Shown: positions 17,771 through 26,266 of the stretch, piece by piece
How positions within the stretch are numbered: the first letter of the stretch is position 1
Layout: the number at the start of each line of letters is the position of its first letter
Assembly: GCA_016718805.1 (NCBI GenBank)
Contig: JADKCP010000004.1
Coordinates: 124,001 to 188,000, forward strand
Direction of reading: 5' to 3'
DNA from: Bacteroidota bacterium
Lineage (GTDB): Bacteria > Bacteroidota > Bacteroidia > UBA4408
DNA length: 64,000 bases
Position numbers and translations under genes: made by a program
Notes under the pieces: generated by a model
The model's database searches: none
Told to the model about the DNA's origin: nothing
The model's input: the letters and a program-made list of their open reading frames with translations, nothing else

Positions 17771-18322
17771 ATGAAAACATCAACCGACAACTTTCTGGAC
17801 GAATTATTAACTACCCAGAATGCTCAATTAAAAAAGTTAAATAAAATTGTAAGTGATTCAATTAAAGAAGAAGAATTACTTGTTCAAAATCTATCAACAG
17901 GTATTGACGAGCCACTCAACACTTCCGAAAGACTGGCCGATAAAGTTGCCACTTTTGGTGGATCCTGGAGATTTATTATATTATTTATGCTGTTACTTTT
18001 AGTTTGGATCATCTTAAACTCAGTATTTCTAATGGATAAAGCATTTGATCCATATCCGTTTATTTTAATGAATTTAATTTTATCGTGCATTGCAGCTTTG
18101 CAGGCCCCAATTATAATGATGAGTCAAAACAGAAAAGAAAGCAAGGACCGTAAACGTTCTGAGAACGACTATTTAATTAATTTAAAAGCAGAAATTGAAA
18201 TCAGGACTTTGCACCAAAAAATAAACTTATTGATGAAAGATGAGCTTGAAAGTTTGTTTAAAATTCAAAAACTACAAACTGAAATGTTACAAAGAATTGA
18301 AGCAAAATTAAATTCAAAATAA
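17771..18322 (+). CDS. DUF1003 family membrane protein
   Basis: 183 residues. Residues ~50-145 match DUF1003: ERLADKVATFGGSWRFII, then two transmembrane helices separated by the conserved loop FDPYPFILMN (LLLLVWIILNSVFL and LILSCIAALQAPIIMMSQN), followed by RKESKDRKRSENDY. Flanking regions are charged and probably coiled-coil (residues 1-45 and 150-183). The function of the family is unknown; it is an inner-membrane protein. It stands alone in the forward direction and converges with the prenyl synthase (1 base apart). Confidence 0.88.
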   Translation: MKTSTDNFLDELLTTQNAQLKKLNKIVSDSIKEEELLVQNLSTGIDEPLNTSERLADKVATFGGSWRFIILFMLLLLVWIILNSVFLMDKAFDPYPFILMNLILSCIAALQAPIIMMSQNRKESKDRKRSENDYLINLKAEIEIRTLHQKINLLMKDELESLFKIQKLQTEMLQRIEAKLNSK

Positions 18323-18323
18323 T

Positions 18324-19295
18324 TTACTTCTTGCGATTCACAGTATACAATACTAAATTTTCAAGCGCTTCTCGAGCAGACGATTCTGGGAAGGTTCTTA
18401 AAAGTTGAATTGCTTGATCTTTTAGCTCATGCATTTTAGTTTCGGCATACTTAATTCCTCCACTTTTATGCACAAAATCAATAACCTCTTTCACCCTTTT
18501 AGGATCGTTGTTGTTGTTTTTTACCGCATTAATTATTCGCCGTTTTTCGAGCCATGAAGCTTGCTGAAGTGAGTAAATAAGCGGCAAGGTCATTTTTTTT
18601 TCTTTGATATCGCTACCGGTGGGCTTTCCAATGTCGGCAGTTCCATAATCAAATAAGTCGTCTTTAATTTGAAATGCTATTCCAACCAGTTCACCAAACC
18701 GACGCATAGCTTCAATCCTATCTGCAGATGCACCAACAGAGTGGCTTCCACCGGCACAACAAGATGCAATAAGTGAAGCAGTCTTTTTACGTATAATCTC
18801 AAAATAAATAGGTTCTTCTATATCCAGTTTACGTGCTTTTTCAATTTGCAACAACTCGCCTTCACTCATTTCACGCACAGCTGTAGAAACTATTTTAAGT
18901 AATTCAAAATCGTTGTTATCAAGCGAAAGCAACAAACCTTTTGAAAGTAAATAATCACCCACCAAAACCGCTATTTTATTTTTCCATAACGCATTGATAG
19001 AGAAAAAACCTCGTCTTTCATTACTATCGTCCACCACATCATCGTGAACCAAGGTTGCTGTATGCAGCAATTCAATCAAAGATGCAGCGCGGTAGGTTGT
19101 ATCGTTAATTTCGCCATTCACTTTAGCACATAAAAACACAAACAAAGGCCGCAATTGCTTTCCTTTTCTTTTAACAATATAATGGGTGATTTTATCTAAA
19201 AGCGGAACCGAACTAGCCATGAATGTTTTGAACTTTTGCTCAAACAAATTCATTTCAGTTTCAACGGGTTGCTTTATCTGCTCTATGCTGTACAT
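18324..19295 (-). CDS. Polyprenyl (trans-isoprenyl) diphosphate synthase
   Basis: 323 residues. It elongates allylic diphosphates with isopentenyl diphosphate. Both aspartate-rich motifs are present: DDVVDD within LLHTATLVHDDVVDDSNERRG (first, about residue 85) and DDLFD within QIKDDLFDYG (second, about residue 210), plus GKQLRPLFVFLCAK and PLIYSLQQA. The length and sequence style resemble IspB/octaprenyl-type synthases that make the menaquinone side chain, but a geranylgeranyl product cannot be excluded and matters because a GGGPS-like gene lies 2.5 kb away. Product chain length is not readable from sequence alone. Confidence 0.92.
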   Translation of the reverse strand: MYSIEQIKQPVETEMNLFEQKFKTFMASSVPLLDKITHYIVKRKGKQLRPLFVFLCAKVNGEINDTTYRAASLIELLHTATLVHDDVVDDSNERRGFFSINALWKNKIAVLVGDYLLSKGLLLSLDNNDFELLKIVSTAVREMSEGELLQIEKARKLDIEEPIYFEIIRKKTASLIASCCAGGSHSVGASADRIEAMRRFGELVGIAFQIKDDLFDYGTADIGKPTGSDIKEKKMTLPLIYSLQQASWLEKRRIINAVKNNNNDPKRVKEVIDFVHKSGGIKYAETKMHELKDQAIQLLRTFPESSAREALENLVLYTVNRKK

Positions 19296-19378
19296 TTACT
19301 TGCTGGTGGGCTTCAAAAGTAGAAAAATAATTGGTTCCTGTTGCTTCAATAAATGTTTGCTAAATCAATAAAAATCGT

Positions 19379-19407
19379 TTTGATACTTCATAAAATAAAT
19401 AGCTTTG
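19379..19407 (+). promoter_or_regulatory. Bacteroidota-type promoter upstream of the amidohydrolase
   Basis: A TTTG (19379-19382) and a perfect TAnnTTTG box, TAGCTTTG (19400-19407), are separated by 17 bases, close to the Bacteroidota sigma-ABfr consensus. The ATG at 19426 lies 18 bases after the box, so the leader would be short. The box overlaps a possible upstream TTG start at 19405, which argues that the ATG at 19426 is the true start. Confidence 0.55.
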
Positions 19408-19425
19408 TACAATTCAACATTGCAG

Positions 19426-20595
19426 ATGCGCATATACAAAGCCGATTGGATATATCCTGTATCGAGTAATCCAATAAAAAATGGGATAGTAGTTACAAAT
19501 GAGCAAGGTAATATTTTGGATGTGCTGCACGATGCACATTCGGAATACGCCGCTGCTCTTGAAAATGCCGAATTGGTAGAAGGAGTTATTTGTCCTGGCT
19601 TTATTAACACACATTGTCACATTGAACTATCATACCTACGCAATCAACTACAACTGCATACCGGTTTAAACGGATTTATCAGCGAATTGCAAAAAACCCG
19701 AACAAGCTTTCCTGCCGAACTTATAGAATTTGAAATTGAAAAAGCCTTACAGGAAATGCATCAAAACGGAATAGTTGCGGTGGCAGATATTTGCAATGGG
19801 AATAGCACATTGAGAGCAAAAACAAGAAGCACTTTATACATTCATTCTTTTATTGAATTATTTGGATTTGACGCACTTAAGGCACCATCATTATTTGAAA
19901 AAGGACTTGAACTGTACACACAATTTAAACAAGCAGGTCTTTCAAGCTCAATAACACCACATGCTCCTTACTCAACTTCCTTCAATTTAATGCAGCTAAT
20001 ACTCGAGCATTGTAAGATAAACAAGCAAGCTGTAAGTATACACAATCAAGAAAGTGATGAAGAAAACAAGCTTTATCTTAGCAAACAAGGGAAACTTGCT
20101 GAATTACTAACCAATTTTGGAAATGACTTAAACCAATGGAATATCGCGTCAACGCGCTCGCTTCCCGGGTACTTTGGTTATATTCAGTCTGATAATCCAA
20201 CCTTATTGGTGCACAATATCTATACTACAGCAAATGATATACAACCTATTAATGCGAAAAATGTCTTCTTTTGCTGCTGTCCAAATGCCAATCTTTTCAT
20301 TGAAAACAGATTGCCTGATTTGACTGTATTAATGCGTGAAAATGCTCAATTGACCATAGGTACCGATAGTTTGGCAAGCAACCATCAGCTTTGTATTTGG
20401 GAAGAAATTAAAACCCTTCACCACTATTTTCCAGAAACAAGCTTGCACACTTTACTAAATTGGGCAACATTAAATGGGGCTCGTTATATGCGAATAGATG
20501 AAAAGTTTGGTTCTCTTGAAAAAGGGAAAACACCAGGAATAGTTGTAATACCGAACGCTTTGAATTTTAAAGGTTCAGCTAAAAAACTCTTATAA
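19426..20595 (+). CDS. Metal-dependent amidohydrolase (TRZ/ATZ/MtaD-like deaminase)
   Basis: 389 residues from the ATG at 19426 (MRIYKADWIYPVSSNPIKNG). The fold is a composite beta-sandwich plus TIM barrel. Metal-ligand motifs: PGFINTHCHIELSYL (HxH), HNQESDEEN, LVHNI (with histidine) and GTDSLASNH (aspartate). The C-terminal ATLNGARYMRIDEKFGSLEKGKTPG is the standard closing sandwich. The subgroup includes S-adenosylhomocysteine/methylthioadenosine deaminases, aminodeoxyfutalosine deaminase and guanine deaminase-like enzymes; I cannot choose among them. It converges with the WG-repeat gene. Confidence 0.85.
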   Translation: MRIYKADWIYPVSSNPIKNGIVVTNEQGNILDVLHDAHSEYAAALENAELVEGVICPGFINTHCHIELSYLRNQLQLHTGLNGFISELQKTRTSFPAELIEFEIEKALQEMHQNGIVAVADICNGNSTLRAKTRSTLYIHSFIELFGFDALKAPSLFEKGLELYTQFKQAGLSSSITPHAPYSTSFNLMQLILEHCKINKQAVSIHNQESDEENKLYLSKQGKLAELLTNFGNDLNQWNIASTRSLPGYFGYIQSDNPTLLVHNIYTTANDIQPINAKNVFFCCCPNANLFIENRLPDLTVLMRENAQLTIGTDSLASNHQLCIWEEIKTLHHYFPETSLHTLLNWATLNGARYMRIDEKFGSLEKGKTPGIVVIPNALNFKGSAKKLL

Positions 20596-20628
20596 TAAGA
20601 ATGCGAATATGGTAATATGGAAACTAAA

Positions 20629-21657
20629 TTACTGTTGTTGCCAAATTACATTTCCCTTGCGGTCGATATAAGCCGTTTTGTTTTTAAAGTTTCCTAAACG
20701 AACATAGGCTAAACCGTTCTTAAAATCGGAAGGGAAATCGTATTGGTGGGTTATTACAACTTTACCGGTTTTATCAATATAACCCCATTTACCTGATTTT
20801 GCATCACCTTGTCGCACACATGCAAGGCCATCGTTAAAATTAAAAGCTGCGTCATTATCAGCGGCTAATATCATTTTACCGGTTTTATCAATGTATCCGA
20901 ATTTACCCTTTTTAAAATCACCAACTCTTACAATGGCTAATCCATCAGCAAAACGATAAGCTTTATCATACTTCGCTTCCAACACTATTTTTCCTTTTTT
21001 ATCGATATATCCGTATTTTCCGGTTTGCTCATTTCCAATACGCACATTGGCTAAGCCTTCATTAAATTCAAAGCAATCGTCAAAAGAATATTCAATGGCC
21101 AATTCACCTTCTTTGTTAATATATCCCCATTTAGATTTAGTTAAATCTCCAGACTTAACACGGGCTAAACCTTCACTAAAATCATAGGCTGCATCGTAAT
21201 TTGCGGGTATTACAATTTTACCTGTTTTATCAAAATAACCTAATTTGTATCCCAATTGAAAACGTGCTAGACCTTCAGAAAAAGGATAGGCATAATCGCA
21301 TTTTGCTTCAAAAATTACTTTTCCTGTTTTATCGATGTATAGCCACTTTCCATCTTTTTTCATAGCTGCCAAACCTTCTTTAAATCCGTAACCATCTTCA
21401 AATTGGGGTTCAATCACCATTTTTCCACTGCTATTTATAAATCCTTTTTTTCCTCCTTGTTTAACGGCTGCTAAACCATCCATAAACTGATCAGCAAATG
21501 AATATTGAGGAGTAACAATAATTTTCCCTGCCTTATTAATGTAGCCATATTTACCTCCCTGTTGAATTGGATATAGCGCATCTTGTGCAGTTGCAGCCAT
21601 TGTTAGCAAACAAAAAGAGAAAGAAAGTAGGAGTGTATTCAGGAAAAACTTTTTCAT
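20629..21657 (-). CDS. Secreted WG-repeat protein
   Basis: 342 residues from the ATG at 21657 (MKKFFLNTLLLSFSFCLL), chosen because it gives a clean signal peptide (1-26, ending ATAQ); the frame is open eight codons further. The rest is about eight and a half WG repeats of 33-38 residues, each with a GYIDKTGK-like turn followed by a strand and a GLA-V/R-G step (for example KYGYINKAGKIIV, KWGYIDKTGKVVI). WG repeats form beta-rich solenoid or propeller-like surfaces and are assumed to mediate binding; no catalytic residues are seen. Nearby prenyl and amidohydrolase genes give no functional clue. Confidence 0.92.
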   Translation of the reverse strand: MKKFFLNTLLLSFSFCLLTMAATAQDALYPIQQGGKYGYINKAGKIIVTPQYSFADQFMDGLAAVKQGGKKGFINSSGKMVIEPQFEDGYGFKEGLAAMKKDGKWLYIDKTGKVIFEAKCDYAYPFSEGLARFQLGYKLGYFDKTGKIVIPANYDAAYDFSEGLARVKSGDLTKSKWGYINKEGELAIEYSFDDCFEFNEGLANVRIGNEQTGKYGYIDKKGKIVLEAKYDKAYRFADGLAIVRVGDFKKGKFGYIDKTGKMILAADNDAAFNFNDGLACVRQGDAKSGKWGYIDKTGKVVITHQYDFPSDFKNGLAYVRLGNFKNKTAYIDRKGNVIWQQQ

Positions 21658-21805
21658 ATCTTGATATTTAGAGTTGAGCAAATATGAAAAATTTTTTTGA
21701 ACAAATCTAAAAGAATTTTAACCCTAATTTTGCTTAAACAAATTACAAAAATCACGAACAATCGATTGAATCGATAATTCGATTTAGAGAATTCGACATT
21801 AATTC

Positions 21806-21813
21806 TATTTTTG
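21806..21813 (+). promoter_or_regulatory. Candidate -7 box (TATTTTTG) upstream of the GGGPS-like gene
   Basis: TATTTTTG matches TAnnTTTG and lies 31 bases before the ATG at 21845, in the divergent 187-base gap. A TTTA at 21783-21786 sits where a TTTG -33 element would be expected. Moderate support only. Confidence 0.35.
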
Positions 21814-21844
21814 TACAATATATACCGAGAGGCGGCAAAAAAGA

Positions 21845-22576
21845 ATGAAAACCGAAATCTACGCATCAATACTTTCAGCAAAAAGCAGGGGGCAAAAACA
21901 GTTTGCAGTGCTTATTGATCCCGATAAAATGCCCAAGGCTGAATTTTTAGAATTAGCGGTAGCTGCAGGGGTTGATTATTTTTTTATCGGTGGAAGTTTG
22001 TTAACGAACGGTAATTTGAATTATTGTATCGACTTTGTAAAAAAGCATACTACTATTCCTGTAATATTGTTTCCGGGTAATATTTTACAAATTGATGCCA
22101 GTGCAGATGCTTTATTGCTTTTATCATTGATATCCGGTAGAAATGCGGATATGTTAATTGGTAAGCATGTAATTGCTGCACCCTTATTAAAAGCCAGTAA
22201 TTTGGAAGTGCTTCCTACAGGATATATGTTAATTGAAAGCGGTAATCAAACAACCGTTTCATACATGAGTAATACATTGCCAATTCCTGCAGATAAAGAC
22301 GATATTGCTATGTGCACGGCAATGGCCGGTGAAATGTTAGGATTAAAAATGATCTACATGGATGCCGGTAGTGGTGCAAAAAATGCAATAAGTGAAACCA
22401 TGATTAAAAAAGTTCGTTCAAGTATTAAAGTACCATTAATTATCGGAGGAGGAATTAACACGGCAGAAGGTGTACAAAAAGCATGTAATGCCGGAGCTGA
22501 TTTGGTTGTTATTGGAACCGCATTAGAAAAAGATATTACCTTAGTAGACAAATTAGCAAAAGTTTTTCAAAATTAA
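21845..22576 (+). CDS. Geranylgeranylglyceryl phosphate synthase-like protein (GGGPS/PcrB family)
   Basis: 243 residues, a TIM barrel of the GGGPS/PcrB family that joins a prenyl diphosphate to sn-glycerol-1-phosphate, the ether-bond step of archaeal lipids. Motifs: FAVLIDPDKMP near the N-terminus, DYFFIGGSLLTNGN, PVILFPGN, TGYMLIESG, MIYMDAGSGAKN (the YxxxGSG-like phosphate region), PLIIGGGINTAEG and ADLVVIGTALEKD. Bacteroidota carry group II homologues reported to be authentic GGPP-dependent enzymes. A prenyl diphosphate synthase gene lies 2.5 kb away but in a different transcription unit. A ThiE-like gene follows 10 bases downstream. Confidence 0.93.
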   Translation: MKTEIYASILSAKSRGQKQFAVLIDPDKMPKAEFLELAVAAGVDYFFIGGSLLTNGNLNYCIDFVKKHTTIPVILFPGNILQIDASADALLLLSLISGRNADMLIGKHVIAAPLLKASNLEVLPTGYMLIESGNQTTVSYMSNTLPIPADKDDIAMCTAMAGEMLGLKMIYMDAGSGAKNAISETMIKKVRSSIKVPLIIGGGINTAEGVQKACNAGADLVVIGTALEKDITLVDKLAKVFQN

Positions 22577-22586
22577 CTGATTCACC

Positions 22587-23207
22587 ATGTTACTTTTAGT
22601 ACAATCAAGTCCCAAAATTGTGCAGGGAGAAGCCGAAATCGTAAAAGAGCTGTTCGACAATGGACTCGAGACATTTCACTTGCGTAAAAAAAATGCTTCA
22701 ACTCGACAAATAGAAGAATACCTCAATGTTATTCCTCGCAAATATTGGTCAAAAATAGTATTGCATTCGCATTATAGTATTGCAATTAAGTACGATTTAA
22801 AAGGGATTCATCTTAACCGAAGATTCAAAAAACAAAAGTTTATGTACTGGTTGAAGTTATTTTACTATCGCTTCAAAAAACCTAGTCTGCAAGTTTCATC
22901 TTCGTTCAATAATCTTTCGAGTTTGTACAACGATGAAAATCATTACGATTATGTGTTTTTAAGTCCTGTATTTGATAGTGTTACCAAATCTGGATACCAA
23001 TCCTCATTTAGTCAACATAACTTAGCCGTAGCTTTAATGAAAACCAAGCATAAAATAATGGCCTTAGGTGGAATTCACCCGAATCGTTTTGATAGTATTA
23101 AGGAAATGGGATTTGCAGGAATGGTACTATCAGATGCTCTTTGGAATAGCCCTGATAGTGTAAATTTATTTAAAACAGCAGTTGAAAAATTAAAACAGGT
23201 TTCTTAA
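22587..23207 (+). CDS. Thiamine phosphate synthase/TenI-like protein
   Basis: 206 residues with a TIM-barrel ThiE/TenI pattern: FHLRKKNAS (ThiE K/R loop), IVLHSHYSIAIKYDLKGIHLN, a segment DYVFLSPVFDSVTKSGYQS and ALGGIHPNRFDSIKEMGFAGMVLSDALW. ThiE couples HMP-pyrophosphate and HET-phosphate to thiamine phosphate; TenI homologues act as thiazole tautomerases. The active-site lysine and pyrophosphate-binding residues are not clearly conserved and no thi genes lie near, so TenI-like or diverged function is possible. It starts 10 bases after the GGGPS-like gene and is surely cotranscribed with it. Confidence 0.82.
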   Translation: MLLLVQSSPKIVQGEAEIVKELFDNGLETFHLRKKNASTRQIEEYLNVIPRKYWSKIVLHSHYSIAIKYDLKGIHLNRRFKKQKFMYWLKLFYYRFKKPSLQVSSSFNNLSSLYNDENHYDYVFLSPVFDSVTKSGYQSSFSQHNLAVALMKTKHKIMALGGIHPNRFDSIKEMGFAGMVLSDALWNSPDSVNLFKTAVEKLKQVS

Positions 23208-23214
23208 AATACTT

Positions 23215-23829
23215 TTAAAACAACCCGTTAATTTCAGCATCAATTTTATTGAAAATAATCCCTAAATCTTCAGGGTTTTCGGCAAAATTAATATTGTCAA
23301 CTTCAATAACCAGCAGTTTTCCTTGGTCGTGAGTACTGATCCATGCTTCGTAGCGTTCGTTAAGACGCTTTAAGTAATCGATGCGAATGGCATTTTCATA
23401 ATCTCGTCCTCTTTTTTGAATTTGATTTACCAAAGTAGGAATCGATGCACGCAAGTAAATCATTAAATCGGGTGCTTTGATAAATGTGTTCATCAAATTA
23501 AACAATGAAATGTAATTCTCGAAATCGCGTGTAGTCATCAAACCCATTGCGTGTAAATTCGGCGCAAAAATATAGGCATCTTCAAAAATAGTTCTGTCTT
23601 GAATTACCGTTTTTCCGCTTTTACGGATCTCCATAATTTGATTAAACCGGCTATTTAAAAAGTAAATTTGAAGATTAAAGGACCAACGTTGCATGTCCTC
23701 ATAAAAATCATTTAAATATGGATTGTCGTCTGCATCTTCGAAGTGTGCTTTCCAATTATAATGTTTTGATAAGAGCGTGGTGAGGGTGGTTTTTCCTGAG
23801 CCAATATTGCCGGCAATTGCTATGTGCAT
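23215..23829 (-). CDS. Deoxynucleoside kinase family protein
   Basis: 204 residues. The P-loop is GNIGSGKTT (residues 7-15); the base-recognition/catalytic ERS-like motif is QDRTIFEDAYIFA; the lid arginines sit in QKRGRDYENAIRIDYLKRLNERYEAWI. It phosphorylates a deoxynucleoside (dAdo/dGuo/dCyd type), a salvage role consistent with the purine nucleoside phosphorylase elsewhere in the window. Its own promoter lies upstream (23860-23888). Which nucleosides it uses cannot be read here. Confidence 0.92.
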   Translation of the reverse strand: MHIAIAGNIGSGKTTLTTLLSKHYNWKAHFEDADDNPYLNDFYEDMQRWSFNLQIYFLNSRFNQIMEIRKSGKTVIQDRTIFEDAYIFAPNLHAMGLMTTRDFENYISLFNLMNTFIKAPDLMIYLRASIPTLVNQIQKRGRDYENAIRIDYLKRLNERYEAWISTHDQGKLLVIEVDNINFAENPEDLGIIFNKIDAEINGLF

Positions 23830-23859
23830 AATTTAGGTTGAGATTAAATAGTGGTTACA

Positions 23860-23888
23860 CAAAAGTATTTTTTTTTTTTAGAAATCAA
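23860..23888 (-). promoter_or_regulatory. Promoter of the deoxynucleoside kinase gene with an A12 spacer
   Basis: On the minus strand a TTG (23886-23888) is followed by an 18-base spacer and then TACTTTTG (23860-23867), a perfect TAnnTTTG box. The ATG is 30 bases downstream of the box. Twelve consecutive A residues (plus-strand T run 23868-23879) make up most of the spacer, so slipped-strand length changes could alter promoter spacing and hence expression (inference). Confidence 0.6.
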
Positions 23889-23925
23889 GTGCTTTTTATA
23901 TTTTAATGATAATTGATTTTCAGCC

Positions 23926-24738
23926 TTATTCAGCTTTAAGCAAATCAATTAATTCGGCACTTTTAGCGTATAACATCCCTTTTTCTGTGCGTACTTCTGT
24001 ATACTTCAGGTCGGGAAGCTTAATTTCATTTTGAACCAAGGTTTTTAAGTTGTAGGAAATAGCCTTGTCATCTTTCAAATAATAAATTACATCGTTTATA
24101 AGCTGAAATTTACTTAACTGCAAAATAGGAATTGTTTTAACATAAGTTCCATAAATATCGAACACGATTATTCCCGTTTCCGGATTATTCAAGTACACTA
24201 AATTATTGTATTCACATAAGTAAGTTGGAGAAACTTCTACACCTAGTAATTGATTGATATTACTAGTTGTTTGAGAGACTTCTAAGTTTTTATCTAAGCG
24301 AATTAATTCAAATTTTTGCTGATTAAAAAGCCAAACCCCATCACTATGGGAAGCGCAAATTAACTTTGCTTGTGTTAAATTTAATTCCTCCAAATCAATA
24401 GGGTTTCCATTTAAACTCAAGGTATTATCGAGGTATACAATTTTTGAAAAATCCTTATAAAAAACCATCAATTTCATAGGATTGCTGGCATCCATACTTT
24501 GAATAGTACCAAATGCCTTTATGCTAAACTTATTGAATACGGTGCCATTCACATCGTACTTTGTAATTTCGTTTTTATCAACCAGGTAACAATTTCCCAA
24601 ATTATCGGTGGTAAAATAATTGCCTTGTGTATACACACGTTTGTACAAAATTAATTTGTCTGAGGTAAGCGAAAGCAGTATACTACTTACAAATAGTAGC
24701 AGTAAACAAAAGGTAATCCGTTGCTTAATTTTTTTCAT
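23926..24738 (-). CDS. Secreted or membrane-anchored beta-propeller-like protein, unknown function
   Basis: 270 residues. A hydrophobic N-terminal segment (ITFCLLLLFVSSILLSLTS, residues ~8-26) acts as signal or anchor. The rest is repeated short beta strands with alternating turn signatures (YLVDKNEITKYDVNGTVFN, IVFDIYGTYVKTIPI, YYLKDDKAISYNLKTL), resembling NHL/WD-like propeller blades. No catalytic motif. The start is 1 base from the stop of the GH3 gene upstream, so the two form one operon. I do not recognise a named family. Confidence 0.7.
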   Translation of the reverse strand: MKKIKQRITFCLLLLFVSSILLSLTSDKLILYKRVYTQGNYFTTDNLGNCYLVDKNEITKYDVNGTVFNKFSIKAFGTIQSMDASNPMKLMVFYKDFSKIVYLDNTLSLNGNPIDLEELNLTQAKLICASHSDGVWLFNQQKFELIRLDKNLEVSQTTSNINQLLGVEVSPTYLCEYNNLVYLNNPETGIIVFDIYGTYVKTIPILQLSKFQLINDVIYYLKDDKAISYNLKTLVQNEIKLPDLKYTEVRTEKGMLYAKSAELIDLLKAE

Positions 24739-24739
24739 T

Positions 24740-26266
24740 TTAGTTAAGCTTTAGTGATGGATTTAGAGCATATAATTCGTCGATGTATTGGCGGTCGTTG
24801 CTCAAACGAGGTACCTTATTTTGTCCTCCAAGTTTGTTTTTGGATTTGAGCCAATGATAAAAAGTAAAAGTTGGAACCGACTTAATAATCGGTGCACGAA
24901 GTATCAAATTATGATAGCGCTTCGCTTCGTAATCACTATTAATAGATTTTAAAGCATTGTCAAAAATATCGCTAAACAACAAGAGGTCCTCGGGTTGCTT
25001 TTCAAATTCAATAATCCACTCATGAGCTCCACTTTGATTGCCTGATAAAAACACCGGAGCTGCTGTATATTCCTTAATAATTGAATTTGTTTTTTCGCAG
25101 GCTGTAGCCAAAGCTTGTTCGGCATTTTCAATAATTAACTCTTCGCCAAAAGCATTTATAAAATGACGGGTTCTACCACTTATTTTAATTCTGTATGGTG
25201 ATAAGGATGTAAATTTAATTGTATCACCAATTTTATAACGCCACAGACCGCCATTTGTGCTAATAATTAACGCGTAATTCACAGCAATTTTTACATCCTC
25301 CAATTGCAAAGTGGGCGGATTGTCGAGATGATTATTTTCCATGGGTAAAAACTCATAAAAAACTCCGTAATCCAACATCAATAATAATTCATCACTGTTT
25401 GATTGATCTTGCAATCCAAAAAAACCTTCACTCGCATTGTAGGTTTCAAAGTAATTCATGTAGGTGGATGGAATCAGCTCTTTAAACTGGTCGCGATAGG
25501 GAATAAAGCTAACACCTCCATGAAAGAACAATTCGAGATTCGGCCAAACTTCAGTAAGATATTGCTTATTGCTGAGTTTAAGAACGTGCTTTACAAGTAA
25601 AAGTGTCCAGGATGGAACCCCTGCAAGACTTGTAACATTTTCGGTCATGGTAGCACGCGCCATTCGTTCAATTTTACTTTCCCAATCATCCATTAATGCA
25701 ATACTCAAATTGGGAGTGGTTACAAACTGCGCCCAAAATGGTAAGTTTTGCATGAGAATGGCAGATAAATCGCCTTGAAAAGAGTCGGAGTTCAATTGAT
25801 TAATTTGATGACTACCACCCACAGTAAGCGACTTTCCACTAAATAACTGACTATTGGGATTGTTGTTACAGTAAATTGAAAGCATGTCTTTTCCTGCTTT
25901 AAAATGGCATTCGGCAAGAGATTCATCACTAACGGGTATGAACTTACTTTTTCCGGAGGTGGTACCACTTGATTTAGCAAACCAACGTATAGGTGTATTC
26001 CAAATTACATTTTGTTCTCCGCTTCTAACACGGTCAATAAAAGGCTTAAAACTATCGTAATTACGAATTGGAACTCGTTCTTTAAATTGTTGTATGGTTG
26101 ATATAGAATTAAAATCGTACATACGACCAAACTCGGTATACTTGGCTGTATGTATCAGTTTTCGAAACCATTCGAGTTGTACCTCGTGCGGATACTTCAC
26201 AAACAACTCAATCTGGTGAATGCGTTGTTTCATTACCCAACTCATTATAGAATGAAGTAATGCCAT
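24740..26266 (-). CDS. GH3-family (acyl-adenylate/amide-forming-like) protein
   Basis: 508 residues of the GH3 auxin-responsive fold (ANL superfamily), which in plants conjugates amino acids to jasmonate or auxin via an acyl adenylate. Seen: ATP-binding P-loop motif SSGTTSGKSKFIPVS (about 95-110), the YNASEGFFG region (residue ~285), and a C-terminal TGRTRHFINAFGEELIIENAEQALATA. Bacteroidota members have no assigned substrate. Length fits the family. The gene precedes a secreted propeller-like protein with a 1-base gap; the two may be functionally linked, but this is unknown. Confidence 0.9.
   Translation of the reverse strand: MALLHSIMSWVMKQRIHQIELFVKYPHEVQLEWFRKLIHTAKYTEFGRMYDFNSISTIQQFKERVPIRNYDSFKPFIDRVRSGEQNVIWNTPIRWFAKSSGTTSGKSKFIPVSDESLAECHFKAGKDMLSIYCNNNPNSQLFSGKSLTVGGSHQINQLNSDSFQGDLSAILMQNLPFWAQFVTTPNLSIALMDDWESKIERMARATMTENVTSLAGVPSWTLLLVKHVLKLSNKQYLTEVWPNLELFFHGGVSFIPYRDQFKELIPSTYMNYFETYNASEGFFGLQDQSNSDELLLMLDYGVFYEFLPMENNHLDNPPTLQLEDVKIAVNYALIISTNGGLWRYKIGDTIKFTSLSPYRIKISGRTRHFINAFGEELIIENAEQALATACEKTNSIIKEYTAAPVFLSGNQSGAHEWIIEFEKQPEDLLLFSDIFDNALKSINSDYEAKRYHNLILRAPIIKSVPTFTFYHWLKSKNKLGGQNKVPRLSNDRQYIDELYALNPSLKLN

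Noticed and set aside
19405..19425. Upstream TTG start for the amidohydrolase.
   Set aside because: It lies inside the predicted promoter -7 box, and the ATG at 19426 gives the conserved N-terminus.
20629..21657. Regular repeats that could be mistaken for a CRISPR array or tandem DNA repeat.
   Set aside because: The period is about 100-115 bases of coding sequence and the repeats are WG protein repeats, not short identical repeats separated by unique spacers; no cas genes are present.
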